Shown here in pieces: positions 1-5,830 of a DNA stretch of 5,830 bases. The position numbers were made by a program, and so were the translations under genes. How positions within the stretch are numbered: the first letter of the stretch is position 1; every line of letters starts with the position of its first letter. Under the pieces are notes generated by a model. The model saw only the letters and a program-made list of their open reading frames with translations, did not search any database and had not been told where the DNA came from. Origin of the DNA: Curvibacter sp. Its GTDB lineage: Bacteria > Pseudomonadota > Gammaproteobacteria > Burkholderiales > Burkholderiaceae_C. The stretch is taken from NCBI GenBank assembly GCA_003500955.1, contig DNQP01000216.1, forward strand, positions 2,936-8,765, read 5' to 3'.

Positions 1-358
1 CCCGCCGGGGTGGAAAGGGGGGCCTGATTTGGCTTCCTCGTACAGGCTACGCTTCTAAGGCACGAACCGTCGCCAGCGCCATTTCAAGCCGCGACTTCGG
101 GGAGACGGTCGTAGTCGACGGGGCTAACGGCTTGCACACCCCTGGCTGGCGGCTGCGCGCCAGCAACGAGAAAAATGCAGGGGCTCGGTTGCGGCAGGTC
201 GGAACGACCGCCGCCGGTGGCGCATTGCTGCGGAGCCGTTGACTACGACCGGCTCCACGCAATGCTGGCGCACAGACCCAGTTCGCGACATCGCGCGCTG
301 TAGAAGCGTAGCCGGCGCGACGAGATCAAATCCAGGCCCCCTTCTCTGCCCCGGCGGG
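1..358 (+). ncRNA. Candidate structured RNA: long nested imperfect inverted repeat
   Basis: No credible protein gene is seen here; open frames are short and resemble no family. The left half pairs with the right half in nested order: 1-14/345-358, 16-25/334-343, 26-32/326-332 (bulged C333), 37-41/320-324, 45-57/301-313 (13 perfect pairs), 71-78/263-270, 98-99/258-259, 101-104/253-256 and 106-121/236-251. That is about 79 pairs. The apex (122-235) can form hairpins 139-144/178-183 continuing into 145-151/158-164, and 191-201/205-214 with bulged A196 and a GAA loop. Non-Watson-Crick positions within helices (11/348, 12/347, 17/342, 32/326, 78/263, 117/240) are G-U as plus-strand RNA but A-C on the minus strand; position 15/344 is the one internal exception. 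I recognise no known RNA family (RNase P, tmRNA, SRP RNA or group II intron signatures are absent). It could instead be a fold-back DNA element. The inverted repeat is directly visible; transcription is inference, and the left end may be truncated. Confidence 0.4.
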
Positions 359-370
359 GGCAGAGAAGGG
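339..370. terminator. Perfect 14-bp GC-rich hairpin downstream of rsmG
   Basis: Arms 339-352 and 357-370 are perfectly complementary around a GGCG loop, and the hairpin starts 46 bp beyond the rsmG stop. Its position between rsmG and the structured region suggests transcript termination or 3'-end protection. No T-run follows on either strand, so it is not a canonical intrinsic terminator; it could also be a REP-like palindrome. Its left arm is also used by the long-range pairing of 1-25 with 334-358, so the two folds exclude each other. Confidence 0.4.
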
Positions 371-389
371 CGGGGGGATGAGTGGGGGG
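357..389 (+). other. Putative G-quadruplex-forming G-rich tract
   Basis: Four G runs occur at 357-360, 368-370, 372-377 and 384-389, separated by loops of 7, 1 and 6 bases. This satisfies the usual G3+N1-7 pattern on the plus strand. The first two runs lie within the right arm of the 339-370 hairpin, so the quadruplex and the hairpin would compete. For minus-strand rsmG transcription the G-rich strand is the template. Function is unknown. Confidence 0.4.
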
Positions 390-415
390 TTACAAAAGCG
401 CCGCAGGCAAAATAC

Positions 416-1084
416 TCAAGCCAACGAAGAAAGCCGGAGCCAAACAAGACACCGCTCAGCCCCCAACCCCGGAACCAACAGCTGTTCCACGTGAAACACC
501 TCCACCCCCGCCGGCAGCTGGGCCAACTCATCCGCCGGGTGTTTCCCCTTCATCGCCATCCAGGCCCCCGCCGGCGCCAGGGCCGAACGGGACCAGGAAG
601 TGAAGTCGACCAGGGAGGCGAAGGCCCGGGAACAGACCACATCAAAGTGGTCGTCGAGGTTTTCGACCCGGGCGTGTAGGCCTTTGAGATTGGGCAGCTT
701 CAGAGCCAGGGCGGCTTGCTGGATGAAGGTGGCTTTTTTGGCCACGGTGTCCACGCAGCTCACAGCGATGTCCGGGCAGCAGATGGCGATGACCACGCCG
801 GGCAGACCGGCGCCGGAGCCAACATCCAGCAGGCGCAAGCCCCGCCCGTCCACCGGCTGGCGGCCGGCCAGTTGCTGCCGCAGCGGCCGGACGACGGCCA
901 GGCTGTCGAGCAGGTGGTGGGTCAGCATCTCGGCCGGGTCACGCACGGCCGTGAGGTTGTAGACCTTGTTCCACTTCTGGATCAGGGTCAGGTAGTCCAA
1001 CAGCTGGACTATCTGGGCGTCGGACAGGTTCAGGCCGAGTTCGGCCACCCCGGATTTCAGGGTAGATTGAAGATCTACCGTCAT
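416..1084 (-). CDS. rsmG: 16S rRNA (guanine(527)-N(7))-methyltransferase RsmG
   Basis: This 222-residue protein is the cytosolic SAM-dependent enzyme that methylates N7 of G527 in the 530 loop of 16S rRNA; loss in other bacteria gives low-level streptomycin resistance. The Rossmann-fold SAM site is clear: [12 protein letters not shown] at about 85-96, the acidic [13 protein letters not shown] segment at 111-123, and SRAF at 152-155. The family's N-terminal signature [13 protein letters not shown] (38-50) and HHLLDSL (56-62) precede it. Length is normal for proteobacterial RsmG. The ATG overlaps the mnmG stop as ATGA, which fixes the start and implies translational coupling from the mnmG-rsmG transcript. 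The C-terminal FHVEQ (197-201) is encoded over a parS site. No parA/parB follows in the 415 bp downstream, although rsmG is often followed by them. Confidence 0.97.
   Translation of the reverse strand: MTVDLQSTLKSGVAELGLNLSDAQIVQLLDYLTLIQKWNKVYNLTAVRDPAEMLTHHLLDSLAVVRPLRQQLAGRQPVDGRGLRLLDVGSGAGLPGVVIAICCPDIAVSCVDTVAKKATFIQQAALALKLPNLKGLHARVENLDDHFDVVCSRAFASLVDFTSWSRSALAPAGAWMAMKGKHPADELAQLPAGVEVFHVEQLLVPGLGAERCLVWLRLSSLA
483..498. promoter_or_regulatory. parS: parS centromere site 1 (ParB binding), inside rsmG
   Basis: The 16-mer TGTTCCACGTGAAACA matches the widely conserved bacterial parS consensus TGTTNCACGTGAAACA. It lies in the 3' part of rsmG and encodes about residues 196-201 of RsmG. 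ParB dimers load at such sites, spread along DNA and recruit ParA and SMC for origin segregation. The site is directly visible; the ParB partner is not in this window. Confidence 0.9.
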
Positions 1085-3045
1085 GCCGCCTCGGTCTCTT
1101 CGACCTTGGCGAAACCGCGGAAGCCACCCTTTTTCAGGTGGATCAGCAGCAGCGAGATGCTGGCCGGCGTGATGCCGGAGATACGGCTGGCCTGGCCCAG
1201 GGTTTCCGGACGGTGCTTCTGCAGCTTCTGCCGGGCCTCGATGGACAGGGCCGTGACGGCCATGTAGTCCAGGTCGGCCGGGAGCTTGAGGTTTTCGTAA
1301 TGGGCGGCGCGCTCGACCTCGTCCTTCTGGCGGTCGATGTAGCCCGAGTACTTGGCCCCGATCTCGATCTGCTCGACCACCGCCCCCGCCAGATCGCCCA
1401 GCGTTTCACGTGAAACCTCGGCGCTGGCGTACTTGCCGCCATCCAGGGACATGAGCCCGGCGTAGCTCACATCGGGCCGGCGCAGCAGGTCAAAGAGGTG
1501 GTACTCGCGCTCGATCGTCGTACCCAGCACCCGCTCGGCCTCAGCTGCCGACAGGATGCGCGGGTTGACCCAGGTGGCCTTGAGGCGTTCGGTTTCACGT
1601 GAAACCGCATCGCGCTTGCGGCAGAAAGCATCCCAGCGGGCGTCGTCCACCAGGCCCAGCTTGCGGCCCGTTTCGGTCAGGCGCAGGTCGGCATTGTCCT
1701 CGCGCAGCTGCAGGCGAAACTCGGCCCGGCTGGTGAACATGCGGTAGGGCTCGGTCACGCCCTGGGTGGTGAGGTCGTCGACCAGCACGCCCAGATAGGC
1801 TTCGTCGCGGCGCGGCTGCCACGGGCCCTCGCCCCGGCACTGCAGCGCGGCGTTGATGCCGGCGTACAGACCCTGGGCCGCCGCCTCTTCATAACCCGTC
1901 GTGCCATTGATCTGGCCGGCGAAGAACAGCCCGTTGATCTGCTTGGTCTCGAAGCTGCCTTTGAGGGAGCGCGGGTCGAAGTAGTCGTACTCGATGGCGT
2001 AGCCCGGGCGCAGGATGTGGGCGTTCTCCAGCCCCTTCATGCTGCGGACCAACTCATATTGAATGTCAAAGGGCAGGCTGGTAGAGATGCCGTTGGGGTA
2101 GTACTCGTTGGTCGTCAGGCCTTCGGGCTCCAGGAAGATCTGGTGGCTGTCCTTGTCGGCGAAGCGGTTGATCTTGTCTTCCACGCTAGGGCAGTAACGC
2201 GGGCCCACCCCTTCGATCTTGCCGGTGAACATGGGGCTGCGGTCGAAGCCGGAGCGGATGATCTCGTGCGTGCGCTCGTTGGTATGGGTGATCCAGCAGG
2301 GCATCTGCTGCGGGTGCATGGCGGCATTGCCCATGAAGCTGAACACGGGCACCGCGCCCTCGTTCACGCCGCCGGGCATGCCGTCGCCCGGTTGCTCGGT
2401 GCACTGGGAAAAGTCGATGCTGCGGCCGTCGATGCGCGGCGGGGTGCCGGTCTTGAGGCGGCCCTGCGGCAGCTTGAGCTCCTTGAGCCGGCCCGACAGG
2501 CTGACAGCCGGCGGATCACCGGCGCGGCCCGCCGCGTAATTGTTCAGTCCCACGTGGATCTTGCCGTCCAGGAAAGTCCCGGCGGTCAGCACCACGGTGC
2601 GGCTGCGGAAACGGATGCCCACCTGGGTGACGGCGCCGACCACCCGGTCGCCCTCGACCATCAGGTCGTCCACGGCCTGCTGGAATAGCCAGAGATTGGG
2701 CTGGTTTTCCAGGCGACGGCGGATGGCCGCCTTGTAGAGTATGCGATCGGCCTGGGCGCGGGTGGCGCGCACGGCCGGGCCCTTGGAACTGTTGAGGATG
2801 CGGAACTGGATGCCGCCCTCGTCCGTGGCGATGGCCATGGCGCCGCCCAGTGCGTCCACCTCTTTCACGAGGTGGCCCTTGCCGATGCCCCCGATGGACG
2901 GGTTGCAGCTCATCTGGCCCAGAGTCTCGATGTTGTGCGTCAGCAGCAGGGTCTTGGCGCCCATGCGTGCAGACGCCAGCGCGGCTTCCGTGCCGGCATG
3001 GCCGCCGCCAACGACGATGACATCGAATTCTTGTGGGTAGAGCAT
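1081..3045 (-). CDS. mnmG: tRNA uridine-5-carboxymethylaminomethyl(34) synthesis enzyme MnmG (GidA)
   Basis: MnmG is the FAD-dependent partner of MnmE. Together they install (carboxymethyl)aminomethyl groups on C5 of U34 in tRNAs reading split codon boxes, using methylene-tetrahydrofolate and NADH. The protein is 654 residues, slightly longer than the roughly 630 of E. coli. The FAD dinucleotide-binding motif VVGGGHAG is at 11-18, the [12 protein letters not shown] loop with the conserved Cys47 follows, [10 protein letters not shown] with the second conserved Cys285 is at 283-292, and the FAD-contacting [19 protein letters not shown] is at 375-393. The C-terminal MnmE/tRNA-binding region includes KYSGYIDRQ (565-573) and GITPASIS (624-631). 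The start at 3045 is chosen because [15 protein letters not shown] matches family N-termini; the frame stays open to 3141 but those extra residues are atypical and cross a likely promoter. No strong Shine-Dalgarno is seen. It heads the mnmG-rsmG operon and contains two parS sites, both read as VSRET (481-485, 544-548). Confidence 0.97.
   Translation of the reverse strand: MLYPQEFDVIVVGGGHAGTEAALASARMGAKTLLLTHNIETLGQMSCNPSIGGIGKGHLVKEVDALGGAMAIATDEGGIQFRILNSSKGPAVRATRAQADRILYKAAIRRRLENQPNLWLFQQAVDDLMVEGDRVVGAVTQVGIRFRSRTVVLTAGTFLDGKIHVGLNNYAAGRAGDPPAVSLSGRLKELKLPQGRLKTGTPPRIDGRSIDFSQCTEQPGDGMPGGVNEGAVPVFSFMGNAAMHPQQMPCWITHTNERTHEIIRSGFDRSPMFTGKIEGVGPRYCPSVEDKINRFADKDSHQIFLEPEGLTTNEYYPNGISTSLPFDIQYELVRSMKGLENAHILRPGYAIEYDYFDPRSLKGSFETKQINGLFFAGQINGTTGYEEAAAQGLYAGINAALQCRGEGPWQPRRDEAYLGVLVDDLTTQGVTEPYRMFTSRAEFRLQLREDNADLRLTETGRKLGLVDDARWDAFCRKRDAVSRETERLKATWVNPRILSAAEAERVLGTTIEREYHLFDLLRRPDVSYAGLMSLDGGKYASAEVSRETLGDLAGAVVEQIEIGAKYSGYIDRQKDEVERAAHYENLKLPADLDYMAVTALSIEARQKLQKHRPETLGQASRISGITPASISLLLIHLKKGGFRGFAKVEETEAA
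1402..1417. promoter_or_regulatory. parS: parS centromere site 2 (ParB binding), inside mnmG
   Basis: The perfect 14-bp palindrome GTTTCACGTGAAAC (1403-1416) is the parS core; the outermost bases are C on both sides instead of T and A. It encodes VSRET at MnmG residues 544-548, in a stretch that appears longer than the corresponding part of E. coli MnmG (comparison from memory). It lies 173 bp from site 3. Confidence 0.87.
1591..1606. promoter_or_regulatory. parS: parS centromere site 3 (ParB binding), inside mnmG
   Basis: GGTTTCACGTGAAACC is a perfect 16-bp palindrome containing the parS core GTTTCACGTGAAAC (1592-1605). It encodes VSRET at MnmG residues 481-485. With the sites at 483 and 1402 it makes a three-site cluster spread over about 1.1 kb. 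Confidence 0.87.
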
Positions 3046-3100
3046 GGGGAACAGGCGCCTGCGGGCGCGCACGTGGGGCCGAGTGGCCGAGGAGGTCGTG

Positions 3101-3129
3101 ATTTTACTTGCCTGCCTCATTTTTCGCCA
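3101..3129 (-). promoter_or_regulatory. Candidate sigma70 promoter of mnmG-rsmG
   Basis: Read on the minus strand, TAAAAT (3106-3101, five of six to TATAAT) lies 17 bp downstream of TGGCGA (3129-3124, three of six to TTGACA). Transcription would begin near 3094, giving a leader of roughly 50 nt before the mnmG ATG at 3045. The -10 is good and the -35 weak. The position supports the shorter mnmG start, since the longer open frame would start upstream of the promoter. Confidence 0.4.
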
Positions 3130-3145
3130 GCCGCGGGGCAAGTAA
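3104..3145. repeat. 9-bp dyad over the mnmG promoter (possible operator)
   Basis: TTACTTGCC (3104-3112) and GGCAAGTAA (3137-3145) are perfect inverted repeats separated by 24 bp, with centres 33 bp (about three helical turns) apart. One half overlaps the candidate mnmG -10 and the other lies just upstream of its -35. Placement in a divergent intergenic region fits a transcription-factor site, but a chance match cannot be excluded. Confidence 0.35.
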
Positions 3146-3171
3146 GCGGGGACTATGGTTCAATCCCGGGC

Positions 3172-3750
3172 ATGAAAGTCCTCGTCTTCGCGGGCAGCAC
3201 CCGCCTGCAGTCCTACAACCGCAAACTGGCCCGCGTCACCGCCGAGATGGCGCGCGCCAGCGGCGCCGAGGTGACCCACCTGGAACTGGGCGACTACGAC
3301 GTACCGCTCTACAACGGGGACCTCGAGGAACGCGGCACCCCGCCCGACGTGATCAGACTCAAGCAGATCTTCTTCGAGCACCCGGCCTGGATCATCTGCA
3401 CGCCGGAGTACAACGCCAGCTACCCGGCCCTGGTGAAAAACACCTTCGACTGGCTCTCGCGCTCCGTGCCCAACAACCCCGACTGGACCGACGGCTACAA
3501 GCCGACGCAAGGCAAGGTGGTGGGCGTCCTCAGCGCCTCCCCCGGCGCGCTCGGCGGCCTGCGCTCGCAAAGCCACCTGGTCCCTTTGCTGCTCAATCTG
3601 CGCTGCTGGGTCGCGCCGCAGAGCTACGCACTGGGCCGCGCGGCCGAGGCCTTTGATGCCGAGGGCCGGCTGGTCAACGAGGCGGCGCGCAAACCCATCC
3701 AGGCCGTGATCGACCAGGTGCTGTTCGCAGCCCAGCGGCTGAACGCCTGA
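3172..3750 (+). CDS. NAD(P)H-dependent FMN reductase family protein (flavodoxin-like oxidoreductase)
   Basis: This 192-residue soluble protein belongs to the NADPH-dependent FMN reductase/azoreductase-like family, which binds FMN in a flavodoxin fold and reduces flavins, quinones or similar acceptors with NAD(P)H. The phosphate-binding loop GSTRLQSYNRKLA is at 8-20. The hallmark TPEYNASYPALVKNTFDWLSR motif is at 77-97, corresponding to the usual PEYN-S-P--LKN--DW--R. The SASPGALGGLRSQ loop at 121-133 contacts flavin in relatives. The start at 3172 puts the beta-strand MKVLVFAGS at the N-terminus as in relatives; the frame is open further upstream, but that part is antisense to mnmG. No clear Shine-Dalgarno or promoter is seen. 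It is divergent from mnmG and 18 bp upstream of the YkgJ-family gene. The true substrate (FMN, quinone, chromate or azo dye) cannot be told from sequence. Confidence 0.92.
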   Translation: MKVLVFAGSTRLQSYNRKLARVTAEMARASGAEVTHLELGDYDVPLYNGDLEERGTPPDVIRLKQIFFEHPAWIICTPEYNASYPALVKNTFDWLSRSVPNNPDWTDGYKPTQGKVVGVLSASPGALGGLRSQSHLVPLLLNLRCWVAPQSYALGRAAEAFDAEGRLVNEAARKPIQAVIDQVLFAAQRLNA

Positions 3751-3767
3751 GCTATCAATTTCATAGC
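3751..3767. repeat. Interspersed GCTAT...ATAGC inverted repeat
   Basis: GCTATCAATTTCATAGC is a near-perfect palindrome (eight-base arms with one C/C mismatch around a central T). It fills the whole gap between the reductase stop and the base before the next ATG. Similar GCTAT-(A/T-rich)-ATAGC elements are, from memory, very abundant between genes in Comamonadaceae. Its copy number here needs a genome search. Confidence 0.6.
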
Positions 3768-3768
3768 G

Positions 3769-4032
3769 ATGGACTGCCGCCCGGGCTGCGCTGCCTGCTG
3801 CATTGCCCCTTCCATCTCCAGCCCCTTTCCCGGCATGCCTGAGGGCAAGCCGGCCGGGGTGCGCTGCGTGCAGCTGGATGCCGCGGGCCGCTGCCTACTC
3901 TTCGGCCGCCCAGAGCGGCCGGCGGTCTGCGCCAGCCTGCGGCCGTCACAGGAGATGTGCGGCGACTCCCGTCACGCGGCCTTGACTTTCCTCAAGAATC
4001 TGGAAGAAATGTCACGCCCATCGCGCGCCTAG
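3769..4032 (+). CDS. YkgJ family cysteine cluster protein
   Basis: This small 87-residue protein has eight cysteines in the pattern of the YkgJ/UPF0153 family: C3, C7, C10 and C11 ([11 protein letters not shown]), then C33, C42, C54 and C64. The N-terminal CxxCC and the spaced later cysteines are thought to bind a metal ion, possibly zinc or an iron-sulfur cluster; the cellular role of the family is unknown. No signal peptide or membrane segment is visible, so it is probably cytosolic. The ATG at 3769 directly precedes the first cluster cysteine, leaving no shorter alternative. No Shine-Dalgarno is possible in the usual place because the preceding 17 bp are an inverted repeat, so translation may depend on coupling to the reductase gene ending at 3750. 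It ends 62 bp before the cyclase start. Confidence 0.88.
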   Translation: MDCRPGCAACCIAPSISSPFPGMPEGKPAGVRCVQLDAAGRCLLFGRPERPAVCASLRPSQEMCGDSRHAALTFLKNLEEMSRPSRA

Positions 4033-4087
4033 GCATGGCGCATCGCGAGCAACGGCCGCAGAATCTCGACGGAGACACTCTTACATC

Positions 4088-4097
4088 CATAGCTATG
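4088..4097. repeat. CATAGCTATG palindrome overlapping the cyclase start codon
   Basis: This perfect 10-bp palindrome contains the ATG at 4095. It resembles the arms of the 3751-3767 repeat (ATAGC/GCTAT) joined without the A/T-rich centre. It may be a degenerate copy of that repeat family, or chance. Confidence 0.35.
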
Positions 4098-5830
4098 AGC
4101 GAGGCCCCTGAGGCCACTGTCGTTGGTGAGCCCATTCTTTGGGAAAAGCTGCCGCTGCAACGTCTGCCGCATGTCGTGTTGCTGCTCGGACTGGGCCTGA
4201 GCCTGCTGGTCTACTTCGCCACCCTGCGCTCGCTGGAACAGAAGCAACGCGCCTACTTTGAATTCCGCGCGCGCGAGGCAGCGGCACTGATCGACAACCG
4301 CCTGCGCAGCTACCAGCAGGTGCTGCGCAGCGTCAGCGGCCTGTTCGAGACCCAGCCTGTCGTCAGCCGGGCGGAATTCCACACCTATGTCGAGCACCAG
4401 AACCTGAGCGAGCACTTCCCAGGCATCCAGGGCGTGGGATACGCGCGGGTCGTGCCGCCCGAGCGCCTGGCCGAGCACACCGCCGAGCTGCGGCGCGAGG
4501 GCTTTCCGTTCTACGAGATCAAGCCCGCCGGGCCGCGCCCGCTCTACACTTCCATCGTCTACATCGAGCCCTTCTCCGGCCGCAATCTGCGCGCCTTCGG
4601 CTACGACATGTACTCCGAGCCGGTGCGCCGCCTGGCCATGGACCGGGCCGTGGACACGGGGGACATGGCCTTGTCCGGCAAGGTTCGCCTGCAACAGGAA
4701 ACCGGCACGGACGAGCAGGCCGGCTTCCTGATCTACCAGGCCCTGTTCCGGCAGAACCAGGGGCACGAGACGCTGGCACAGCGTCGCGAACAGCTGCTGG
4801 GCTGGGTCTACGCGCCGTTTCGCATGAGCGACTTCATGCGCGGCCTGCTCGGTGAACAGGCCCAGGACCTGCAGATCGACATCTATGACGGCGCTGCACG
4901 CTCGGCGCAAGGCCTGATGTACGGCGAGGACCTGGAGGCGGGCCAGCAAGCCCCGACCCACTACGAGTCCATGCAAGGAATCTCGCTGATGGGCCATGGC
5001 TGGACCCTGCGCATCCGCGCCAACGACAGCCTGCTCACCCGCGTCGAGAGCCGTTTGCCGGCCACGCTGGGCCTGAGTCTGGGCTCGCTCAGTCTCATCC
5101 TGGGCGCTCTGGTCTGGGTGCTGGTGACCGGGCGTGATCGCGCCCTGCGCACCGCCGAGCGCATGAACGCCGAGCTGCTGCAGGAACGCGCGCGGCTGAG
5201 CGCGATCATTGACGGCACACGCGTGGGCACCTGGGAATGGAACGTGCAGACCGGCGCCACCGTCTTCAACGAGGAATGGGCCCAAATCGTGGGCTACACC
5301 CTGCAGGAGCTGGCGCCGGTGAACATCGACACATGGATGACGCTCGCGCATCCCGAGGACCTCAAACGGTCGGCAGAACAGCTGCAGGCCCACTTCGAGG
5401 GTCGGACCGGGCACTACGAGTTCGAGGCTCGGATGCGCCACAAACTCGGTCACTGGGTCTGGGTCCTGGACCGCGGCAAGGTGACAAACTGGACCGACGA
5501 CCGCCAGCCGCTGATGATGTACGGCACCCACCAGGACATCACGGCCCGCAAGCAGCAGGAAGAGCTGTTCCGCCACGGCGCGCAGCACGATCCACTGACC
5601 GGCCTGCCCAACCGCGTGCTGCTCGGCGACCGGCTGGAACGCGCCCTGCTCGCCGCGCGGCGCGACAACGGCGAACTGGCGCTGCTGTATCTGGACCTCG
5701 ACGGCTTCAAGGAGGTCAACGACGCGCACGGCCATGAGGCTGGCGACGTGGTGCTGCGCACCATGGCGCGGCGCATCCACGCCTGCATACGCGCTTCCGA
5801 CACGCTGGCGCGCCTGGGCGGCGACGAGTT
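4095..5830 (+). CDS. CHASE-PAS-GGDEF membrane diguanylate cyclase (3' end outside window)
   Basis: The frame is open to the window end (578 complete codons). Predicted layout: a short cytoplasmic N-terminus, transmembrane helix about 26-44, periplasmic CHASE sensor about 46-318 (FPGIQGVGYARVVP at 108-121, YIEPFSGRN at 156-164), second helix about 322-346, linker coiled coil, PAS about 365-486 (GTWEWNVQTG, ending in HQDITARKQQEE), then the GGDEF domain from about 490. The cyclase domain shows HDPLTGLPNR (498-507), the metal-binding LDLDGFKEVND (533-543) and GGDE (575-578), with the F codon cut by the edge. An inhibitory I-site RxxD (566-569) sits five residues before GGDEF, so product inhibition by c-di-GMP is expected. 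It likely turns an extracytoplasmic small-molecule signal into c-di-GMP synthesis from GTP. A C-terminal EAL domain could follow beyond the window. An alternative in-frame ATG at 4035, 2 bp after the ykgJ-like stop, would add 20 residues; neither start has a clear Shine-Dalgarno. Confidence 0.93.
   Translation, partial: MSEAPEATVVGEPILWEKLPLQRLPHVVLLLGLGLSLLVYFATLRSLEQKQRAYFEFRAREAAALIDNRLRSYQQVLRSVSGLFETQPVVSRAEFHTYVEHQNLSEHFPGIQGVGYARVVPPERLAEHTAELRREGFPFYEIKPAGPRPLYTSIVYIEPFSGRNLRAFGYDMYSEPVRRLAMDRAVDTGDMALSGKVRLQQETGTDEQAGFLIYQALFRQNQGHETLAQRREQLLGWVYAPFRMSDFMRGLLGEQAQDLQIDIYDGAARSAQGLMYGEDLEAGQQAPTHYESMQGISLMGHGWTLRIRANDSLLTRVESRLPATLGLSLGSLSLILGALVWVLVTGRDRALRTAERMNAELLQERARLSAIIDGTRVGTWEWNVQTGATVFNEEWAQIVGYTLQELAPVNIDTWMTLAHPEDLKRSAEQLQAHFEGRTGHYEFEARMRHKLGHWVWVLDRGKVTNWTDDRQPLMMYGTHQDITARKQQEELFRHGAQHDPLTGLPNRVLLGDRLERALLAARRDNGELALLYLDLDGFKEVNDAHGHEAGDVVLRTMARRIHACIRASDTLARLGGDE

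Noticed and set aside
107..250. Integron attC-like recombination site within the inverted repeat
   Set aside because: GTTAGCC and GTCAAC look similar to core sites, but neither fits GTTRRRY/RYYYAAC in the correct orientation, and no integrase or cassette is present.
391..410. Small GC stem with adjacent T-run as an rsmG terminator
   Set aside because: Only three base pairs (GCC/GGC) can form before the T-run on the minus strand, which is too weak.
124..531. 135-residue minus-strand open frame bridging the rsmG end and the non-coding region
   Set aside because: It overlaps rsmG out of frame, resembles no family, and runs through the strong inverted repeats.
2017..2688. 223-residue plus-strand open frame
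   Set aside because: It lies entirely antisense to conserved mnmG codons and shows low-complexity V/A/H/G composition typical of shadow frames.
2551..3075. CACGTG hexamers at 2551-2556 and 3070-3075 as further parS sites
   Set aside because: The flanks lack the GTT...AAC extension required for parS; only the central hexamer matches.
3046..3141. Longer mnmG N-terminus starting at 3141 or 3120
   Set aside because: The added residues are basic and atypical for the family, and the frame crosses the likely promoter and dyad.
3157..3171. GGTTCAATCCCGGGC, resembling a tRNA T-arm
   Set aside because: The flanking bases do not form a 5-bp T-stem and no acceptor, D or anticodon stems fit around it.
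3982..4010. TTGACT followed 17 bp later by AGAAAT as a promoter for the cyclase gene
   Set aside because: The -35 is good but the -10 matches at only three of six positions, and the site lies within coding sequence.
4029..5780. 583-residue open frame on the minus strand
   Set aside because: It is exactly antisense to the CHASE-PAS-GGDEF gene, has no family resemblance, and is explained by the high GC content at third positions.

Overview
The window is high-GC chromosomal DNA from a Gram-negative bacterium, most likely a betaproteobacterium of the Burkholderiales (Comamonadaceae-like). This rests on the mnmG-rsmG pair carrying ParB-binding parS sites, the short YkgJ-type protein, and an interspersed GCTAT...ATAGC inverted repeat of a kind I recall from Comamonadaceae genomes. 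The assignment is inference; no rRNA is present to confirm it.

Layout. Positions 1-415 hold no convincing gene. Instead positions 1-358 form a long, nested, imperfect inverted repeat whose left edge may lie outside the window. It is followed by a perfect 14-bp hairpin (339-370) and a G-rich tract (357-389). On the minus strand, mnmG (3045-1081) and rsmG (1084-416) overlap by 4 bp as a translationally coupled pair. Three parS sites lie inside these two coding sequences (483-498, 1402-1417, 1591-1606), which suggests proximity to the replication origin. A 126-bp divergent intergenic region (3046-3171) carries a candidate mnmG promoter and a 9-bp dyad. On the plus strand follow an NADPH-dependent FMN reductase-family gene (3172-3750), a small YkgJ-family cysteine-cluster gene (3769-4032), and a CHASE-PAS-GGDEF diguanylate cyclase (from 4095), cut off by the window end within the GGDEF motif.

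How the parts work together. MnmG modifies the wobble uridine of certain tRNAs and RsmG methylates 16S rRNA, so that operon serves translation fidelity, while its DNA also serves as a chromosome-segregation centromere. The plus-strand genes are tightly spaced but functionally mixed: a flavin/quinone-type oxidoreductase, a putative metal-binding protein and a membrane c-di-GMP synthase. The most unusual element is the 1-358 structure. About 79 nested base pairs can be drawn, and nearly all wobble positions within the helices are G-U when read as plus-strand RNA. This makes a structured RNA transcribed toward the 3' end of rsmG a reasonable but unproven hypothesis.
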